Below, one piece after another: positions 57,681 to 64,000 of a stretch of 64,000 nt of DNA; positions within the stretch are counted from its first letter, which is position 1, and each line of letters starts with the position of its first letter. Both the position numbers and the translations under genes were made by a program. The notes beneath the pieces are model-generated. The model was not told where the DNA came from. It made no database searches and was given only the letters and a program-made list of their open reading frames with translations. Source of the stretch: Tulasnella sp. 424 (lineage: Eukaryota > Basidiomycota > Agaricomycetes > Cantharellales > Tulasnellaceae); the NCBI GenBank assembly GCA_019633425.1, contig WSUB01000168.1:21728-85727 (forward strand), in the 5' to 3' direction.

Positions 57681-60600
57681 ATGGCGGATTCGAACTCGAC
57701 GGCGGCCAAGCCCGCGGAAGCCGGCGACCAAAAGCTGAAAAAGGCTGTAAGGGTATCTCACGACTTGAGGGAACGATCACTGATCTGGTATCCTCCAGCG
57801 AGGTATCCTTAACAGAATACCTGGTCGAATAGATCCTGCCAGAATCAAAATGGACGAAACCCAAACGGGTAAAAGAGGCGGTCAAGGCGTTGTTATCGTC
57901 GGAACACTCAGTCCCCCCGAAGGATTGAAGGAAGGGGAGCCTGGAGCACCAGTGGCCGTGAAGAAGCTGGAATGGAAACGGGATGATGTGGAAGAGTCCG
58001 CAAAGTTCTTCAAGGTATCATCGGCTGCAACGACTGTGTTGATCGTTCTAACTACTCTTTCGTAGTCTTTCGTCAACGAGCTCGGTCTAATGAAATCACT
58101 TTCTCACCCTAACATTATTACGCTCCTCGGCTTCGTCGAAGACACGGAGAAAGGAGACGCTTGGATGATTTTGCCTTGGGAAGGGAATGGCAACGTTCGA
58201 GAATTTTTGCTGTCAGGCGAATGGGATATTCCGGAGCGTATATCTCTGGTGAGTGTGATCAACAATGCCAGAAGGTCGTTTAGTCACGGAGCTTCCGGTA
58301 TCTGTAGATTAAAGATACAGCAAACGGACTGGAGTACTTGCATAGCCAACAACCCCCTATTTGTCATGGTGACCTCAAATCTGTGAGTTCCCGAAGTCCC
58401 TTTCTCAGAGACGTCAACCTAATCCAGTCGTCATTTAGTTCAACATCCTTGTCAACTCCTCCTACCGTGCGGTTATCACCGACTTTGGGTCAGCTCGTAT
58501 TCGACAAAGCCTTGGATCCGAGAAAAAGGACAATGGGTCGACTGGAGCTCTGCTCTGTGAGGACGTAGCCGAAGAGTCGATCTCCCCACAGATCCAGTTC
58601 AACGCTTCCACTATGGAGCTCACCTTGACCGGGCCAAAGTTCAGTACGAGGTGGACAGCTCCCGAGGTGCTGAATAACGGGATCCAGGATTTACCAAGCG
58701 ACATGTGGGCTTTGGGGTGGGTTGGCTGGGAGGTGAGTACAACTCGGCTCGGTCGATGTTCACCGTCTCTCAACTCTCGACTGCGGCTACATGTCAGGTT
58801 GTAACTGGTAAAATCCCCTTTGAAGATCTCAACCGCGAGTCGGTCGTTATATCACATGTCATCAAAGAGAAGCTCCCCGCGATTCGGGAAGATCCCGGCT
58901 TGTCCCTTGTTCTCCAGCTCTGCAGCCTGATGATGGGGTGTTGGCTCTCAGATCCAGCCAAAAGGATCCAGGCTTCCACTTTTCAGCTAAAGGTTGGCAT
59001 TATGGTGAGCACTCTGGTACAGAATGGGGTAATCAATTCTAAAAATCAATCTCTTCAAGCCTTCCGCAACTCCTTCGGGTTTTACCGCCGGTAGTCAGAA
59101 AGTTCGGTCTGCCAACCTGCTTCTCGAGCTCGGGAGAACTTACAACCATCAGAGCAATCGAGCGATGGCCGAGTCCCACTTCCGGTCAGCCTTTGATATT
59201 GCGAGTCGAACGAAAGATAATTTGGCGACGGCGAACGCGTTGGATGGCCTCGGGAACGTCTTCCGCGCACAGGGGAGGAATTTGGAAGCAGAGGAGGCTT
59301 TCACGGAAGCGCACGCCATCCACACCGGTATCGGAAATGAGTTGGGCGCTGCAAACGCGTTGCTCGGCCTGGGTTCTTTATATTACGCCCAATCGAGGGA
59401 TCGGGAGGCGGAGAAGGCTTTCACGGAAGCGCACGACATCCACTTTCGCATCGGGAATGACATGGGTGCCGCAGACGCGTTGGGCGGCCTGGGGAATATT
59501 TATCGCGTTCAGTCGAGGTATCAGGAGGCGGAGAAGGCTTTCACGGATGCGCACGACATCCACTCTCGCATCGGGGGTGACATGGGTGCCGCAAACTCGT
59601 TGGAAGGCCTGGGAGAAATCTATCGCGCTCAGTCGAGGTATCAGGAGGCGGAGAAGGCTTTCACGGAAGCGCACGACATCCACTCTCGCATCGGGAATGC
59701 CATGGGTGCCGCAAACGCGTTGGTCGGCCTGGGAGAAATCTATCGCATTCGGTCGAGGAATTCGGAAGCGGAGAAGGCTTTCACAAAAGCGCACGACATG
59801 CACTCTCGCATCGTGAATGACATGGGTGCCGCAAACGCGTTGGGCGGCCTGGGGAATATATATCGCGCTCAGTCGAGGAATCAGGAGGCGGAGAAGGCTT
59901 TCACGGAAGCGCACGACATGCACTCTCGCATCGGGCATGACATGGGTGCCGCAGACGCGTTGAACGGCCTGGGAGGAATCTATCGCGCTCAGTCGAGAAA
60001 TCAGGAGGCGGAGAAGGCTTTGACGGAAGCGCACGACATCCACTCTCGCATCGGGAATGACATGGGTGCCGCAAACGCGTTGGTCGGCCTGGGAGAAATC
60101 TATTGCGCTCAGTCGAGGAACCAGGAGGCGGAGAAGGCTTTCACGGAAGCGCACGAGATTCACTCCCGCATCGGCAACGAGACGGGCACTGCAGCTGCGT
60201 TAGTTGGCTTAGGCAAGACCTATTGCGCTCAGTCGAGAAGTAGCGAGGCTGAAAAGGCTTTCAACCACGCCCACAACATCTACTCTCGGATCGGAGACAT
60301 CCTGGGCACCGGGAACGCGTTACGCAGCCTCGCAATGCTTTATAGTGACCAGTGCAGATACGACGATGCGGAGGTGTCCTACCGCCTAGCAACCGCTGCG
60401 TATGACGATGCTGAGGACGGTGACAGCAAAGCCCGAACGCTCCTAAGCCTCGGAAATGATCATCTTACCCAGCTCCGATATCCCGAGGCGGAGGAGGCTG
60501 CCACCGAAGCCCTTGCCATTTGGATCAGTATTGGCAACGAGGAATGTCAAGCGGGCGCTTGGTTGCTTTTGTCACAGATCTTCGAATCTCAATCAAGGGG

Positions 60601-61150
60601 CGACGAAGAAAAGGATGCGCTCATTCAAGCCGAGTCCATATATGCCCGAATCGGCTGTGATGCATCTCGCGCAAGGACATTGAACCGGCTCGGCGACATT
60701 CACTTCGCTGAGGGCACGTACGACGAAGCGGAGGAGTGTTACCGCCTTGCTCAAGCTGTATTCTCAAGCATGGACGACGTTCGCGGTGAAGCCACCGAGT
60801 TGCTCAGTCTTGGGAGGATGTACTTCCTCCAGGGTCGACATGACAAGGCGGAGGAATGCATCGCCGACGCGCGTGTAGCATATGCTAGGATTGGAGACGA
60901 GGAGGGTGAAGCCGAGGCGTTGGATGGATTGATGAGGGTACACTGGCTGCAAGGCAAATTTGCTGATGCGAAGGCTGCTTGTGTGGAGGCTCGCGACATG
61001 TACGCTCAAATGGGTCGGCCAATGAGTGAGATGTGTGAAAGGCTTTGGGAAGCGGTCCCCGTTCTGGATAGCCCCATCGGGTCGATCTTAGCCCGTCTCT
61101 TTCACAGATGCCCGTCGCTTTGCGATGAAGTTGGTATTATGGGTCCGTAG
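57681..61150 (+). CDS. K7: TKL protein kinase-TPR with shifted C-terminus
   Basis: A 1043-residue model. Exons: 57681-57746, 57799-58014, 58066-58248, 58308-58382, 58439-58732, 58798-59004, 59060-61150. Kinase signatures are intact (GKRGGQG, VAVKKL, HGDLKSFN, DFGSAR, WTAPEV). Intron 6 (59005-59059) carries one extra base compared with K6, which would shift the frame if it were exonic. Splicing restores PSATPSG in frame, strong evidence that the intron is real. TPRs: one divergent, nine homogeneous (59231-60310), six diverged. The terminal stop used by K3 and K4 is changed to CGA by local indels, so the protein reads on through FHRCPSLCDEVGIMGP to a TAG at 61148. Confidence 0.92.
59231..60310 (+). 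repeat. 120-bp tandem TPR-coding array in K7, 9 units
   Basis: Nine units of exactly 120 bp, the most homogeneous array in the window. Position 5-9 pairs: D-N, L-S, G-N, E-E, V-E, G-N, N-G, V-E, V-K. Confidence 0.95.
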
Positions 61151-64000
61151 GCTGAAGCGCTCTTCAAATGGCTAATGACATACGTTCTGTCGACATATTC
61201 CTGGTTTCATCTCGCGAACATCTCTTTTGATTACGCCCCATGTCGCACATTGTATTGTAAACACCTCCCCTCTTATGTTGCCGTTTATGTTCTGTAGATC
61301 CATTGTTTTCGCAGTACGTGTACCCTCGTCTCCTCTTCGCCAAATGACACGTCTTCCTTCTCGACCTTCATCCAAGGGTCCTCGCCGGGCGACGTCCAAC
61401 AGCTCTCAAGTAAAGGTGCGAGCCTGTTGGAACGATAGCCTCTGCACTCAAACGTAGTGCCTCACGTGGTGGACGCTGTTCATTACATAACTAAGATCCG
61501 GACAACTTTTTGGGGAAGAGATTTCCGAGGTGTCGTGCCATCCCTTCCAGAGTGCTTCCGCAAAGCTGGGGATGATTGTCTTTCGCAGCTGGTCCTAGGG
61601 ATCCACGCGTCATATAAAGTATTGAGATATGGTACCTACTAATTATAACTTGATTCAACTCCAGTACTGTCAGAAGTACTGGCTCCGTGTTACTCATCGT
61701 CGAAAGGGTTATAACCTCCGTTGATGGGGTTATAACGTAATATTCCTCCGCCACCTTTCCATCCGCTAGACTACCCTCCGCAACGATTCCTTCCTATAAC
61801 CACTCAAAGCTAGCCACCGCAGAGGTCAAGAATTGGAACCACCAAGATTCCTTTCCTAGAATGTTCTCTCAGACGTCATTATGCGGGTATCAATCGCCGA
61901 CCAAATATTTACTGTGTACACGACAAACGGTCCTCGATCCGTTGAGAATTTGGCATCCTCGCACTCGAACTCAGATGTCAGTGTGTGGCGGCCTTCGCGC
62001 GGCTCAGCCGACATCGCAGCGCGCTGGGTTGCCGGTGACAGGGACTCGGATCTTTGTCTCGGTCGACTTGGACCTCTGGCGGAATTCGACTTTCGAGTGC
62101 CCTTCACCCGGCCTGTGACGGGGAACGGGGCTGGTCGAGTCCTGACGATCAGGGGAACCTTCCTAACTCCGAGCGAGACTCGTCAATCGGTGGGGTTATG
62201 GTCCCTTCAACCTTCCCTTTGAGTTGAATTCGGATGTGGATCGACGTAATCGCACATACCACATAAATAAAAACAACGCGTCTTCGAAGTCGGGGGACAG
62301 TATTGGCATGTGGTGTTTATGTGGGGCCAACTGGAGGCGTTGTTTGCTCTTTATTCGTGGACCCTGGAATCTCAATACCAACTGGTTGCACAAGACGTCC
62401 AGTTCCTTCCCTCGTCATGCAGAGCCCCTTCCTCATCACATCATCCTTCCTTCACTGTAGCCAAGTCCCTGATGCATCTTGGGTCAAACACCCTCCGTCT
62501 CATCAACCCCCGCCCACTCGTCATCGCTCCAGCACCGCTGCATAGGAATCGCCTTCAAGTGACATACGCTTCAGTCTCTATGCTACACACGCCCAGATCC
62601 AACTCATAAAACGCGCAAAAGGAGACAGCCGTGGTTGAATCTATTTGATTCTTCATCCCACCAGTCGGCGCATCTTCTAGAAGAGTGCTGCTCGCCGTGT
62701 CACTACCATTGACAGCAGCGGCATCCAGGTACGTCAATTCATCGCATTAAACTTCCCTGCATCGAATGCTTGCTGACTATCTTCGCACCTGTCCTTAGTT
62801 CTTTTGAGCTGTGGAAGAAAATACCACTTTCGACGATGACGTGCGTGTTCGGGGTCCGATGTCCGGCGGCACCAGGTTGAATTCATCGAGCTATGGACCC
62901 CTCCACCGTCCCGCGGATCGAATAGTGATCAGACTTCCACGGCCAATTTGGACTTCTCTCGAATGGTAAGTAGTCCTGATGGTTCATTCTTCCTGATTAT
63001 TGAACTTCCCGTTAACCGTGAGGGCTTTTGCAGCGACGAGACGCCCACCAAAGGCTCTGTCATCTCAACTTCCTGCCAAGCAACTACGCCCCACACCAAG
63101 AGGGTGTCTTGAAGAATTCGCCGACAAGCAGAGCCGGAAGTGAAGCTCTAAAGCAAGACGGCCTGAGATCATGGCCACATATGACGCTAGTCCGAGGAGG
63201 GTTGGGTTCGGGAGCTTCTCGAATGGATTTGGGGGGAGAGGAAGGGCACGCGAGGACGGCGCAGTGGAACGGAAGGAAAGAGAACGGATGAATTCGAAGA
63301 CCACCCTGAGTCGCTGAGCAAAGCTTTCGACGTCCACCCCTCGCTTCCAGACTTTCGTCCGGCGATCTCACCTTCCAGCCGTCCAGGATTTGCCAACAAA
63401 GGATCGATCTAATAGTGCAGCAACACTGGTTTCCTAGCATCAAACCTACTAGCAACTTCATGACCGCTGGAACTTGCTGGCTGCTCTTGCTCTCTTGCTC
63501 TCTGCGATTCGGGAACCCTCTGGAGAACTCTCGTCGAACCTTTTCCCTTCGCGACCCAGGCTACGACCTGCACTGCTCACGTTCAAATCCCAGGAAGCGG
63601 TAAGTAATGCCCAATTTCTTATACCACCTATCACTTGACTTTTGTGCCGATACTGATCCTTCTTTTCCCTTGGCCCACCGTTATTGATTCAGAGTCGAAA
63701 GCCAGCCATGTTCGAACCATCCCTCTGCAAACCATTCCATCCTCAGTCTTCGTCCAATCTCCTCTCAAACACTCTCACCAACGATCCATTTCAAAATCTG
63801 CATACTGCCCGTCGATCATGCTGGACAGCTATTCAAGATAACTCCGTGTCGGCACCGGGCGAGCGGCTCGACTTGAGGAAGGTCCATTTCAAGGGAGCTC
63901 GGGTGTTGGGGGAGGGTTGGTGGCACCAGTATGGGATCGTTCTGTAGAATGCAACGTCGTGAAGGACACGTTCCCCGTATTCTACAATCCCGTCAGGAAA
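61151..64000. other. 3' flank of K7 and start of a further spacer
   Basis: Follows the order of the earlier spacers: 3' flank (to 61400), GATCCGGACAAC (61493), CAGACGTCATTAT (61871-62070), then the decayed block from 63090. The array therefore may continue to the right. No intact gene is supported. Confidence 0.6.
63090..63900 (+). repeat. Decayed coding-like block, copy 5
   Basis: Aligns with 43100-43930 and 52780-53600, including the TTGGTTTCCTAGCATCAAAC region, a donor-like GTAAGT at about 63600 and the GATCATGCTGGACAG block at about 63815. Confidence 0.5.

Noticed and set aside
59030..59060. Frameshift between kinase and TPR in K7
   Set aside because: The extra base is inside the same conserved intron, and exon 7 resumes in frame.
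1..64000. tRNA, rRNA or CRISPR features
   Set aside because: No convincing tRNA cloverleaf with B-box, no rRNA-like sequence and no spacer-repeat pattern. The only regular repeats are the coding TPR arrays.

Overview
The window looks like nuclear DNA of a filamentous basidiomycete. The genes carry many short GT-AG introns (about 50-150 bp), there is a STE12 regulator with a homeodomain plus two C2H2 fingers, and there is an expanded family of tyrosine-kinase-like (TKL) kinases fused to TPR repeats. An Agaricomycete, perhaps of Cantharellales type, is my guess; the order cannot be proved from this sequence.

Layout. At 1-2705 (minus) lies the N-terminal part of a kinase-TPR gene (K1) that runs off the left edge. 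At 4497-5150 (plus) is an ASF1 histone-chaperone gene broken by two frameshifts. At 7079-9764 (minus) is K2, a divergent kinase-TPR gene with ordinary TPRs. At 10864-14661 (minus) is a five-exon STE12 gene. From about 16.2 kb to the right edge, five kinase-TPR genes (K3-K7) lie head to tail on the plus strand, one per roughly 9-10.6 kb unit: 18093-22017, 27097-30667, 37697-40967, 47507-50689 and 57681-61150. The 5-7 kb spacers are themselves homologous, so this is a tandem segmental array whose spacers hold decayed, unrecognised coding-like blocks and, in one copy, a 401 bp MITE.

K1 and K3-K7 share one seven-exon structure. A short N-terminal exon comes first, then a TKL kinase domain split by five phase-0 introns, a last phase-0 intron at the kinase/TPR junction, and one long TPR exon. 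The kinases keep the beta3 Lys, catalytic Asp, DFG and APE motifs but have HGD instead of HRD. The middle TPRs are near-identical 120 bp units whose variation concentrates at TPR positions 5 and 9 of helix A, which are ligand-facing positions. The number of such units differs per gene (about 13, 12, 8, 7 and 9 in K3-K7), while the N-terminal unit and the last five to six units are conserved.

I read the locus as a birth-and-death array of receptor-like kinases with an evolvable repeat sensor. It resembles fungal NLRs with highly conserved repeats but has no nucleotide-binding domain. The function (immunity, allorecognition or other sensing) is inference.
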